Of a stretch of DNA of 64,000 nt, positions 43,323 through 51,996 are shown piece after piece. Below the pieces are notes generated by a model. That model was not told the origin of the DNA. It saw nothing but the letters and a program-made list of their open reading frames with translations, and ran no database searches. Origin of the DNA: Pedobacter sp. PLR (lineage in GTDB: Bacteria; Bacteroidota; Bacteroidia; Sphingobacteriales; Sphingobacteriaceae); contig NZ_JAPIVQ010000006.1 in the NCBI RefSeq assembly GCF_026239675.1, positions 310,001 to 374,000 of the forward strand, written 5' to 3'. Every line of letters starts with the position of its first letter. The first letter of the stretch is position 1. A program made the position numbers and the translations under genes.

Positions 43323-46300
43323 TTAATTAGCAACCATATTCAACATCTCTACCGCTTCATCCACCGATTTCAGGCCTTCAAAAGCAATCCGTAAAGAATT
43401 TTTCACCTCTTTTAAATTACATATTCTCGGGTGCATCTGTGCAAAATGCAGGATCTGGTTAAACATCGTCGAATCGAAGAAGGCAGACTGCTTATCGGCG
43501 ATAAAATAACCACGCAACACCCCTTTTTTGAAGCTCAGTTTCTCAAAAGCGAGTTTCTTAGCCACCCATTGCAAACGCATTACATTCAGCATGGTTTTTA
43601 CAGGCTTCGGCACCGGCCCAAAACGGTCTTGTAAGGCACTTTCAAAAGCTTTCAGCTGTGTTTCATTTTCCAGCTTGGAAAGCTCCGTATACAGGTTATA
43701 TCTTTCGGTAATATTCGTCACATAATCATCCGGAATAAACATATCCAGATCAGTATCAATTTGCGTATAAGTTACAAAAGGACGGGCAGGTTCATTTTTA
43801 AACAAATCCTTAAATTCATCGCCTTTCAGCTCCTGAATAGCCTCATCTAAGATCTTATGGTACATTTCGAAGCCGATTTCGGCAATAAAGCCACTCTGCT
43901 CTGCCCCTAGCAAGTTTCCACTGCCACGGATATCTAAATCACGCATGGCGATGTTAAAACCACTGCCCAGATCAGAAAACTCTTCTATTGCACTCAGTCT
44001 TTTTCGCGCTTCGTTAGTCAGCGTAGATAGCGGCGGACTCAATAAATAGCAAAATGCCTTTTTATTGGAGCGTCCTACCCTGCCACGCATCTGGTGTAAA
44101 TCGCTCAGACCGAACATATGAGCATGATTTATGATGATTGTATTGGCATTTGGAATGTCCAGACCGGCCTCAATAATTGTGGTGGCTACCAATACATCTT
44201 TTTCCCCATTGATAAAATCAAGCATCACATCTTCCAGCGCGTCACCATCCAGCTGTCCGTGTGCAATCCCGATTCTTGCTTTAGGAACCATTCCCTGTAT
44301 CATACCGCCCAATTGTGGCAGGTCATTTACCCGGTTATGGATAAAAAACACTTGTCCACCCCTGTCCAGTTCAAATTGAATGGCTTCCTGAATCAATTTA
44401 TCATTGAAAACATGAAGCTCCGTATTCACAGCCTGACGGTTTGGTGGAGGCGTACTCATGATTGAAAGGTCCCTTGCACCCATTAGCGAGAAGTGTAAAG
44501 TCCTCGGAATCGGTGTTGCCGTAAGCGTTAACGTATCTACATTTGCCCTCAGTACCCTGAGCTTTTCTTTGGAAGTTACCCCGAATTTCTGCTCTTCATC
44601 AATGATCATGATGCCTAAATCTTTGAATTTAACATCTTTACTCAATAACCTGTGGGTACCAATAACGATGTCGACCTTCCCTTCAGCTAATTTAGCCAGG
44701 GTTTCTTTGATCTGTTTATTGGTCTTGAAACGGTTGATATAATCGACCGTACAAGGGAAGTCCTTCAAACGTGCAGAAAAGGTTTTAAAATGTTGGAGTG
44801 CCAGAATGGTGGTTGGTACCAGTATTGCGGCCTGTTTACCATTAGCAACTGCTTTAAAAGCAGCTCTGATGGCGATTTCAGTCTTTCCGAAACCCACATC
44901 ACCACAAATCAGACGATCCATCGGGTGTGGTGCCTCCATGTCTTTTTTAACATCCATGGTGGCCTTCTCCTGATCCGGTGTATCCTCATAAATAAAGGAA
45001 GCCTCCAGCTCTGTTTCCAGATAGCCATCAGGAGCAAAAGCAGTACCTACCTGGGTTTTCCTTAAAGCATAAAGCTTGATCAGGTCCCTGGCAATGTCTT
45101 TAACTTTTTTTTTAGTGTTCTTTTTGAGCTTATCCCAGGCCTCTGTGCCCAGTTTATTCATTTTTGGAGGAGTCCCGTCCTTGCCACTATATTTTGCAAT
45201 CCGGTTTAAGGAATTGATGTTCACATAGAGCAAATCATTGTCTGCATACACCAGACGAATCATTTCCTGAGTCTTGCCACTCACCTCCACCTTTTCCAAA
45301 CCGGCGTATTTTCCGATTCCATGGTCAATATGGGTGACAAAATCTCCAGGTTTCAGGTCTCTTAATTCCTTCAAAGTAATTGCCTGACTCCGTTGGTATC
45401 CCCTTTTTAGCTTGTATTTATAGAAACGGTCAAAAATCTGGTGGTCGGTATAAAAAGCCACATTTTGATGTGGATCCAGGAACCCTTCCCTCAATGGAAT
45501 GTTGACCGGCGTAAATTTTGCTGTTTTATCAATATCCTCTAAAATCGCATACAAACGCTCGGTTTGTTTCGGAGAAGAACTGAAAATATAATTGTGAATA
45601 CCCTGTTTCTCATTCTCTTTTAAGTTGTGAATGAGTAGGTTGAAATCTTTATTGAAGGAAGGCTGTGGTTTAGTTTCAAAAGAAAATACATGCTCCGTTT
45701 TATAGAAAAACTGCTTGCCAAATTCCAGCAATGCAAAATCATGAACCATATCGGCCATCATTTTCTCATCGGTAAAAGCGTACTTCGGATCAATCCAATC
45801 CTGATTTTCCGATTTCTCCTTTGCCGGTAAAGCCAGCCATAATTCTTTAGCTTTTTTATAACCGCCTTTAATGATGTCCAGACTAAACTCTACGTCTTTA
45901 AACCAAAGCAGCGTGTCTTTTTCTATGTAATCTAACAGGTTAATGTTGCTTTCTGTCAGGTACTTGGATTGCACATTCGGGATAATGGTAAAACTCTTTA
46001 CATCCTCTACAGAAAGCTGACTTTCAATTTCGAAAGTACGGATGCTTTCTATCACATCGCCAAAAAACTCAATCCGGTAAGGTAAATCATGGGAGAAAGA
46101 GAAAATATCGACAATTCCGCCACGAATAGAGAACTGACCGGGCTCATAAACGAACTCGGTACGTTCAAAATCATAATCGAAGAGAAACTCATTGATAAAA
46201 TCTATACCTAGTTTGGTCTGAACGGCAATTTCAAGCGTGTTTTTTTCCAGTACACTCCTGTTGATCACCTTTTCGGCCAGTGCCTCAGGGTAAGTCACCA

Positions 46301-46664
46301 CAATTTTCCCATATTCCGAATGGTGATTCAGCTCATTGAGCACTTCTGCCCTTGCCAATACATTTGCAGTATCTACCTGGGTGAATTCGAATGGTTTACG
46401 GAAGGAAGACGGGAAAAGCAAGACTTCTTTATCGAGGATACTTTCCAGGTCGGCCATGAAATAGGAAGCCTCTTCCCGATCAGGAAGGACAAATAACATG
46501 GGTTTGTGCAACAGGAAATAAATAGCAATAGCTATTGTTGCATCGGCAGAACCAACTAAACCTTTTAGTTGAAGTTTATTACCTTTGCCCGCGTTGAGGG
46601 CTTTTGCCAATGCGACAATGCGTTCGTCTGTTTTATATGTATTAATCAGGTCACGGATGTTCAC
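43323..46664 (-). CDS. mfd: Transcription-repair coupling factor
   Basis: The 1113-residue protein removes stalled RNA polymerase and recruits UvrA. The order is the UvrB-homology module (about 1-330), the RNA-polymerase-binding domain with LKPGDFVTHIDHGIGKYAGL (about 440-520), the RecG-like motor with Walker A ICGDVGFGKTE and DEEQKFGV, TATPIPRTLHFSLMGARDLS, and the C-terminal TRCF domain. The length is typical. The start codon is GTG at 46664, where the usual MNIRDLINTY-like beginning falls. A TACCTTTG promoter element ends only 4 bases upstream, so the mRNA may be leaderless. Confidence 0.96.
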   Translation of the reverse strand: MNIRDLINTYKTDERIVALAKALNAGKGNKLQLKGLVGSADATIAIAIYFLLHKPMLFVLPDREEASYFMADLESILDKEVLLFPSSFRKPFEFTQVDTANVLARAEVLNELNHHSEYGKIVVTYPEALAEKVINRSVLEKNTLEIAVQTKLGIDFINEFLFDYDFERTEFVYEPGQFSIRGGIVDIFSFSHDLPYRIEFFGDVIESIRTFEIESQLSVEDVKSFTIIPNVQSKYLTESNINLLDYIEKDTLLWFKDVEFSLDIIKGGYKKAKELWLALPAKEKSENQDWIDPKYAFTDEKMMADMVHDFALLEFGKQFFYKTEHVFSFETKPQPSFNKDFNLLIHNLKENEKQGIHNYIFSSSPKQTERLYAILEDIDKTAKFTPVNIPLREGFLDPHQNVAFYTDHQIFDRFYKYKLKRGYQRSQAITLKELRDLKPGDFVTHIDHGIGKYAGLEKVEVSGKTQEMIRLVYADNDLLYVNINSLNRIAKYSGKDGTPPKMNKLGTEAWDKLKKNTKKKVKDIARDLIKLYALRKTQVGTAFAPDGYLETELEASFIYEDTPDQEKATMDVKKDMEAPHPMDRLICGDVGFGKTEIAIRAAFKAVANGKQAAILVPTTILALQHFKTFSARLKDFPCTVDYINRFKTNKQIKETLAKLAEGKVDIVIGTHRLLSKDVKFKDLGIMIIDEEQKFGVTSKEKLRVLRANVDTLTLTATPIPRTLHFSLMGARDLSIMSTPPPNRQAVNTELHVFNDKLIQEAIQFELDRGGQVFFIHNRVNDLPQLGGMIQGMVPKARIGIAHGQLDGDALEDVMLDFINGEKDVLVATTIIEAGLDIPNANTIIINHAHMFGLSDLHQMRGRVGRSNKKAFCYLLSPPLSTLTNEARKRLSAIEEFSDLGSGFNIAMRDLDIRGSGNLLGAEQSGFIAEIGFEMYHKILDEAIQELKGDEFKDLFKNEPARPFVTYTQIDTDLDMFIPDDYVTNITERYNLYTELSKLENETQLKAFESALQDRFGPVPKPVKTMLNVMRLQWVAKKLAFEKLSFKKGVLRGYFIADKQSAFFDSTMFNQILHFAQMHPRICNLKEVKNSLRIAFEGLKSVDEAVEMLNMVAN

Positions 46665-46668
46665 TATG

Positions 46669-46676
46669 CAAAGGTA
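46669..46676 (-). promoter_or_regulatory. -7 element of mfd
   Basis: The minus strand reads TACCTTTG (full TAnnTTTG match) followed by CA. The predicted start of transcription is at or next to the GTG start. A TTG lies 25 bases further up, more than the usual 19-21. Confidence 0.55.
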
Positions 46677-46774
46677 AGATTTATGATGAGCTTAAATGTA
46701 ACAAAGTCTCTATTAATCAATCTAAAATAAAAACGATATCAGGACAACTGATTTCGGGGATTGATTAAAGCTCA

Positions 46775-47104
46775 TTGATGAAAACGCTACACCGCATACC
46801 TGTCGAATTGATCTTCTGGATAACGGCTTTGGCACTGCTCGCTACCGCAGAACCGATAGCGGAAGCGCATATTCATCATTTTACGCTTTGTCCACTGGCA
46901 AATTTGGGCATAGAATGGTGCCCCGGATGTGGGATTGGAAGGGCAATAACACAACTTTTCCATGGAAATATCAAGGAAAGTCTGGCACACCACTGGTTTG
47001 GAATCCCTGCACTGATGATCATTGGCCACCGTATCATTGAATTGATTAACAGAAGAATAGATAACAATAGAAAATTAAAATATAAGGAGGAGAGATATGT
47101 TTGA
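46775..47104 (+). CDS. DUF2752 family membrane protein
   Basis: The 109-residue protein has two hydrophobic helices and the family signature CPLANLGIEWCPGCGIGRAI (about 47-66), where the spaced Cys residues and the G-x-G-R/T turn define DUF2752. The function is unknown. The last 8 bases overlap the TM2 gene, so the two are coupled. DUF2752 and TM2 proteins are commonly paired in Bacteroidetes. Confidence 0.87.
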   Translation: MMKTLHRIPVELIFWITALALLATAEPIAEAHIHHFTLCPLANLGIEWCPGCGIGRAITQLFHGNIKESLAHHWFGIPALMIIGHRIIELINRRIDNNRKLKYKEERYV

Positions 47105-47456
47105 TTCACCATTTATGACGCTGCCGGGTATCACACCCCAGGAATATTCTTACTTGCAGTCTGCAACAACAGGATTTAGTGAACAACAACTACGGGGATT
47201 TTTAATGATTTACGGAAGTAAAAGAAGAAATCCGGACGATATGGTATTGTACTGTATCCTTGGCTTTTTTGTTCCGGGTTTGCCGAGATTTCTGGTGAAC
47301 CAAATCGGAATGGGTGTGCTTTATTTCTTTACCCTGGGTTTGTGTTTTATCGGAACAATAATTGACCTGGTGAACCATAAAACCTTAGCCATGGAATACA
47401 ACCAGCGCATGGTTTTTGAAAGCTTACAAATGGTTAAAATGGGTAGTATCCAATAA
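47097..47456 (+). CDS. TM2 domain protein
   Basis: The 119-residue protein has two membrane helices joined by a short turn (CILGFFVPGLPRFLVNQIGMG, then a second helix ending in DLVNHKTLAMEYN), the hallmark of the TM2 family. The N-terminal 50 residues are soluble and helical. The role is not known in bacteria. It overlaps the DUF2752 gene by 8 bases and is followed by a terminator. Confidence 0.87.
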   Translation: MFDSPFMTLPGITPQEYSYLQSATTGFSEQQLRGFLMIYGSKRRNPDDMVLYCILGFFVPGLPRFLVNQIGMGVLYFFTLGLCFIGTIIDLVNHKTLAMEYNQRMVFESLQMVKMGSIQ

Positions 47457-47473
47457 AACCTTAATTATAGGAG

Positions 47474-47504
47474 AGCCGGTTCAAGTTTTTGTACCGGCTT
47501 TTTT
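47474..47504 (+). terminator. Terminator after the TM2 gene
   Basis: A 7-bp stem (AGCCGGT 47474-47480 with ACCGGCT 47493-47499), a 12-base loop and a run of six T. Confidence 0.8.
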
Positions 47505-47578
47505 GTTTTATCAAATGGCGGAAAGCCCAAAAATGATTAAGTTTATTTTCTGAGGTTCAAATCGTAAATTTACAGCTT

Positions 47579-48676
47579 ATGAGATTATCCGTTTTAATAG
47601 CACACCTGGAAGCATTTGCACCGCTCAATTATCAGGAAGATTATGACAACTCAGGACTGCTGGTTGGTCAGCCTGAAATGGAAGTACATGGGGCTTTGGT
47701 AGCCTTAGACTGTACGGAAGAGATTGTAGATGAGGCAATAGCCCAAAATTGCAACCTCATCATTACCCATCACCCCATTGTTTTCAGAGGATTGAAAAAG
47801 ATCACTGGAAAGACTTATGTGGAAAGGGTAGTCCTGAAAGCCATTCAGAATAACATCGCATTATATGCCATCCATACTAACCTGGACCATGTAAAATACG
47901 GCGTCAATGGCGTAATCGCGAAGAGACTCGGACTAAAAAACGCGAAAATTCTCAGTCCAAAAGGATCATTACTCAAGAAACTCGTTACTTTTTGCCCTGT
48001 TGAACAAGCGGAAGAGTTGAAGGATGCACTTTTTGCTGCCGGAGCGGGAAATATCAGTGATTATAGCGAATGTAGTTTCAATGCTGCTGGTACCGGAACT
48101 TTCAAAGGAAATGAACACACAGATCCTTTCGTTGGAGAGCCTGGTATCCGCCACCATGAACCGGAAATTAGAATTGAAATGGTGTTTATCGCACAAAATG
48201 AGCGTAAAATCCTACTTGCCCTGTTAGAAAACCATCCTTATGAAGAAGTTGCTTACGACATCTACAATCTGGAAAATAAACTGGATACCGTAGGAGCGGG
48301 GATGATCGGCTGGCTGGAAGAAGGCATGGAAGGCCGTGCATTCCTCAATCTGGTGAAAGATAAGATGGACGCGGTAGTGATCAGACACACCAAATTACTA
48401 CCAAAAAGGATCAGAAAGGTCGCTGTATGTGGCGGTTCCGGAAGCTTTCTGCTGAAAGAAGCAATTGCTGCGGGTGCCGACGCTTTTGTAACCGCTGATT
48501 TTAAATACCATGAGTTTTTTGATGCCGATGAAAAATTAGTCATCGCAGATATCGGACACTTTGAGAGTGAACAATTTACATCTGATTTGTTGATAGATAT
48601 TATTCAAGAAAAATTTCCTAACTTTGCAATCCGTTTAACGGAGCATAACACAAACCCCATAAATTATTTCATTTAA
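47579..48676 (+). CDS. Nif3-like dinuclear metal centre protein
   Basis: The 365-residue protein is of the Nif3/YbgI family (GTP cyclohydrolase I type 2 homologue). The two-metal site residues are visible: LIITHHPIVFRG, YAIHTNLDHVKYGVN and, near the C-terminus, ADIGHFESEQF. A middle insert of about 100 residues (LVTFCPVEQAEELKDALF) is the PII-like domain found in longer members. It forms hexamers in known structures. The function is not proven. It overlaps the next gene by one base, a pairing conserved in Bacteroidetes. Confidence 0.93.
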   Translation: MRLSVLIAHLEAFAPLNYQEDYDNSGLLVGQPEMEVHGALVALDCTEEIVDEAIAQNCNLIITHHPIVFRGLKKITGKTYVERVVLKAIQNNIALYAIHTNLDHVKYGVNGVIAKRLGLKNAKILSPKGSLLKKLVTFCPVEQAEELKDALFAAGAGNISDYSECSFNAAGTGTFKGNEHTDPFVGEPGIRHHEPEIRIEMVFIAQNERKILLALLENHPYEEVAYDIYNLENKLDTVGAGMIGWLEEGMEGRAFLNLVKDKMDAVVIRHTKLLPKRIRKVAVCGGSGSFLLKEAIAAGADAFVTADFKYHEFFDADEKLVIADIGHFESEQFTSDLLIDIIQEKFPNFAIRLTEHNTNPINYFI

Positions 48677-49419
48677 TGGAACAAACTGTAGAGCAAAAGC
48701 TAAAAGCTTTATACGAATTACAAACCCTGCATACTAAGATCGATAAAATACGTCAAATCCGTGGTGAATTACCAATGGAAGTAGCTGATTTAGAAGACGA
48801 AGTTGCTGGCCTGGAAACACGTATACAAAAATTCAAAGGCGAATTGGATGATACTGAAGATGCCATTGTAACGCGTAAAAACATGATCAAAGAAGCTCAA
48901 AACTTGATCAAGAAATATGAGACCCAGTTAAAAGATGTTAAAAACAACCGTGAGTACGATGCCTTAACTAAAGAGGTAGAAATACAAACGCTTGAAATTC
49001 AGGTTTGTGAGAAAAAAATCAGAGAGTACGGATTTGACATCACAACGAAAAATGAGGTTTATGAAAAAGCATTAGCTGATTTAGAGTCAAGAAAAAAAGA
49101 TCTTGAAATTAAAAAAGGCGAATTGCAAACCATTACTGCTGAAACGGAAAAAGAAGAGCAGTCACTTGCTAAAAAATCTGAAAAAGCAGAAACTCAAATC
49201 GAGGAAAGACTATTAACTGCTTATAACAGGTTAAGAGGAAATGCAAATAACGGATTGGCAGTAGTGACAATTGATCGCGATTCATGTTCAGGTTGTTTCA
49301 ACCAGATCCCGCCTCAACGTCAGCTTGACATTCGTCAACGTAAGAAAATTATTGTATGTGAGCACTGTGGAAGAATCCTTGTGGATGAAGCCCTGACACA
49401 AGAAGTAGCTCCAGTATAA
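48676..49419 (+). CDS. Coiled-coil zinc-ribbon protein (CdsZ/DUF164-like)
   Basis: The protein has 247 residues. An antiparallel coiled coil covers about 1-195. A C4 zinc ribbon follows at about 203-240, with CSGCFNQIPP and CEHCGRIL supplying the four Cys. This is the build of the zf-RING_7 / CdsZ family, proposed to affect membrane or transcription functions; the activity is not established here. Its start overlaps the Nif3-like stop by one base, so both are likely made together. A strong terminator follows. Confidence 0.9.
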   Translation: MEQTVEQKLKALYELQTLHTKIDKIRQIRGELPMEVADLEDEVAGLETRIQKFKGELDDTEDAIVTRKNMIKEAQNLIKKYETQLKDVKNNREYDALTKEVEIQTLEIQVCEKKIREYGFDITTKNEVYEKALADLESRKKDLEIKKGELQTITAETEKEEQSLAKKSEKAETQIEERLLTAYNRLRGNANNGLAVVTIDRDSCSGCFNQIPPQRQLDIRQRKKIIVCEHCGRILVDEALTQEVAPV

Positions 49420-49440
49420 GCACAATTTAACGAATAATAA

Positions 49441-49472
49441 AAAGGCCGGAATTTTAAATTCCGGCCTTTTTT
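49441..49472 (+). terminator. Terminator after the zinc-ribbon gene
   Basis: A perfect stem of at least 13 bp (AAAGGCCGGAATT with AATTCCGGCCTTT, TTA loop) and a T run to 49472. It can work in both directions. Confidence 0.9.
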
Positions 49473-49488
49473 CGTTGGCCCTGTTTTT

Positions 49489-49496
49489 TATCTTTG
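49489..49496 (+). promoter_or_regulatory. Putative -7 element of the TPR protein gene
   Basis: TATCTTTG (TAnnTTTG) lies 50 bases before the first ATG, downstream of the terminator. No -33 TTG at the right distance. Confidence 0.4.
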
Positions 49497-49546
49497 AAAC
49501 ATTGTTGCCCTCTTGCTGTTAATCCTTTTCAATTCTTTATCATACC

Positions 49547-51055
49547 ATGGATTCCATAATGTCTCAAGTAAAATACTATACTATCCGGTTAGCCCTTTTT
49601 ATACTTCTTTTGACAGCGCCAACTGCTCTTTTTGCCAACTTTGATTTCAATGCCAACTGCCTGAGGGCCTATCAGAACATCTTTGAACTGAAACTCAATA
49701 CCGCAAAAGCACTGATCGCAAATGAGAAAAAGGTAAACCCTAAAAACGCTATTATCCCGCTACTGGAAAATTACGTTGACTATTTTCATTTGCTGACCAC
49801 AGAAAGCAAAGCCGATTTTGATAACCTGAAAGAAAACAAATCGAAAAGACTGGATCAAATAGAAGGAGACGATAAAAGCTCACCGTATTACTTGTATGCA
49901 CAGGCAGAAATTAACCTGCAATGGGCCCTGATCAGAGGCCGTTACGGAGAATATTTTACTGCGGCCAGAGAGATAAAAAAAGCCAATGGCCTCTTGCAGG
50001 AGAATACCAAAAAGTTCCCGGGTTTTCACCTCAATTCAAAAGGGTTGGGGGTGATCAATGCCTTTCTTGGAAACTTGCCTGATGGCATGTTAAAAAGTAC
50101 ATTGGCTACTTTTGGCATCAAAGGCAACCTGAAATCCGGCATGAATATGCTTGATAATCTAGCCGAAAACCTGCCCAAATCTACCTATGAGCCTTTTTAT
50201 GAAGAAGTGGTGTTCTACTATGTATTTGTCCTTAATGATATTGCGCACAGCCCGGATGCCTATCAGAAAACCATGAAATATACCTCGAGGATTGCCGACA
50301 GCAGCTTATTGAAATCCTATCTGCAAGCTGCGGTATGCGCAAAAACCAGCCATAATGCCGAAGCCATCCAGATTTTGCAAAACCGGCCTTCCGGAAATTA
50401 TTATACCGCATTCCCTTATCTGGACTTTTTACTGGGAAGCTGCATGCTCAATAAACTGGATGTTTCTGCTGCCATGTATTTTAACAAGTTTCTACAGCAA
50501 AATAAAGGCGTCAATTACATTAAAGACGCTAACCTGCACTTGGCTTGGGTTTCTTTATTAAAAGGCGACACAGGCGCTTATTCGTCTTTTGTAACCAAAG
50601 TGAAAAACAATGGTTATCTGTACCAGGAAAAAGACAAGCAGGCGCTCAATGAAGCGAATGGCCCGAAACCTGATTTAACCTTACTAAAAGCACGGTTATT
50701 ATTTGATGGAGGTTACGATACTAAAGGCATAGCCGTATTATCAGAAAAGAAACCCGAAGATTTCAGCGCAGGAAGGGACCGTACCGAGTATTACTATCGC
50801 CTCGGGCGTTTATATGATAACCTGGGTAAAGAGGATGCAGCCTTAGCGAACTATCAGCTCGCCATCGCTAACGGAAAACAATTGAAATACTATTTTGCTG
50901 CCAATGCTGCATTGCAAATGGGGAAGGTGTATGAAAAACAAAGGAACAAGGCAAAAGCGAAGGAAAGTTTCAATACTGCCATCCAAATGAAAAATCATGA
51001 GTACGAAAGCAGTATTGAAACTCAGGCAAAAGTCGGATTAAACCGGATAAAATAG
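49547..51055 (+). CDS. Secreted tetratricopeptide-repeat protein
   Basis: The protein has 502 residues (a second ATG lies at codon 5). The signal peptide ends near residue 30 (LALFILLLTAPTALFA). The mature protein is all helical with degenerate TPR units; the clearest are at about 415-500 (EYYYRLGRLYDNLGKEDAALANYQLAI, ALQMGKVYEKQRNKAKAKESFNTAI). It probably acts as a periplasmic or outer-membrane-bound scaffold. Partners are unknown. It is transcribed alone and converges with the lipoprotein gene after 10 bases. Confidence 0.8.
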   Translation: MDSIMSQVKYYTIRLALFILLLTAPTALFANFDFNANCLRAYQNIFELKLNTAKALIANEKKVNPKNAIIPLLENYVDYFHLLTTESKADFDNLKENKSKRLDQIEGDDKSSPYYLYAQAEINLQWALIRGRYGEYFTAAREIKKANGLLQENTKKFPGFHLNSKGLGVINAFLGNLPDGMLKSTLATFGIKGNLKSGMNMLDNLAENLPKSTYEPFYEEVVFYYVFVLNDIAHSPDAYQKTMKYTSRIADSSLLKSYLQAAVCAKTSHNAEAIQILQNRPSGNYYTAFPYLDFLLGSCMLNKLDVSAAMYFNKFLQQNKGVNYIKDANLHLAWVSLLKGDTGAYSSFVTKVKNNGYLYQEKDKQALNEANGPKPDLTLLKARLLFDGGYDTKGIAVLSEKKPEDFSAGRDRTEYYYRLGRLYDNLGKEDAALANYQLAIANGKQLKYYFAANAALQMGKVYEKQRNKAKAKESFNTAIQMKNHEYESSIETQAKVGLNRIK

Positions 51056-51065
51056 TCTCTTAAGT

Positions 51066-51896
51066 TTATTTTGATACTGGTTGACTCGCTTCTGCAGCAG
51101 CGCCTACCACTACAATAGCACCAATAGCGACACCTGTCATTGCTTTTCCGTAACCTGTGCTTTCAGAATTATAGAATATATTCCCTGGCTTCTGTTCCAG
51201 TAAAGTCATGGATTTTGGGTTCACAAACGACTTTATCAGACCCGATAGGTAGAAGTCCTGAACCAAAGAGAAATTCTTTCTTTTATTCTCCTGCTCCGTA
51301 TAAACGGTCAGATAGCTTTTAAAGGATAAAGGGCTGTTCTGCGGACTGAATGTCGCAGCTTTTGCCCAAATACCAGGTCTGTCGTTCAGTGAAATGAAAG
51401 ATTTCTTATAAACCGAGTCTGCTAAGGACTTGTAATTGTGTGCTTCTGCAAGCTTTAAAAGCGTTTTTGAAATTCTGGATTTCGGTGGTATGAAGCTGAT
51501 CTCTTCAGGTAGGGTAGCAGATCCTTTGAGCGCGGCATCGTAAAATGTCAGGTCATTAAAAGCCTTGTCATTGCTGAAATTCATCGAATAGCCAGACGTT
51601 CCGGCTTTAAAAGAAACAGTTCTTCCTAAGAAACTGACCGCCTTGTCACCTTTAATTAAAGCTGATTTTTGCCAGTCAATGTACAACGGCTCATTGAGTT
51701 TGTTGTACATCTCAATACTTATCGGTGCGTTTTCTCCGTTAAAATTATAGGTTACCGCAAGGGTGTCATTTTCAAATATAAAAGCGCCTGTTTCTTCGGA
51801 TTTTCTGGCAGTAGAACTCTCCAGGGAGCTAACATAATATCTGGAGCAGGAGCTCAACAGTAATGCAGCACTAAATAGCATCATTATTTTTTTCAT
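51066..51896 (-). CDS. Hypothetical lipoprotein
   Basis: The protein has 276 residues with a lipoprotein signal (MMLFSAALLLSSCSRYY; acylated Cys at about 17). The first half is beta-rich and describes a small immunoglobulin-like or C2-like module (AVTYNFNGENAPISIEMYNKL). Near the C-terminus is a hydrophobic Gly/Ala/Val stretch (AMTGVAIGAIVVVGAAAEA) that may be a second membrane segment. I recognise no family. It stands alone with about 100 AT-rich bases upstream. Confidence 0.72.
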   Translation of the reverse strand: MKKIMMLFSAALLLSSCSRYYVSSLESSTARKSEETGAFIFENDTLAVTYNFNGENAPISIEMYNKLNEPLYIDWQKSALIKGDKAVSFLGRTVSFKAGTSGYSMNFSNDKAFNDLTFYDAALKGSATLPEEISFIPPKSRISKTLLKLAEAHNYKSLADSVYKKSFISLNDRPGIWAKAATFSPQNSPLSFKSYLTVYTEQENKRKNFSLVQDFYLSGLIKSFVNPKSMTLLEQKPGNIFYNSESTGYGKAMTGVAIGAIVVVGAAAEASQPVSK

Positions 51897-51996
51897 GTTA
51901 GGTTGATTTGTGGTTAACCAAACTTAATTAAAAATAATGATGCTTTGTGTAATATTTTAAAGAGATAGTTTTATTTCAAATAAAGAGAAGACGGCG

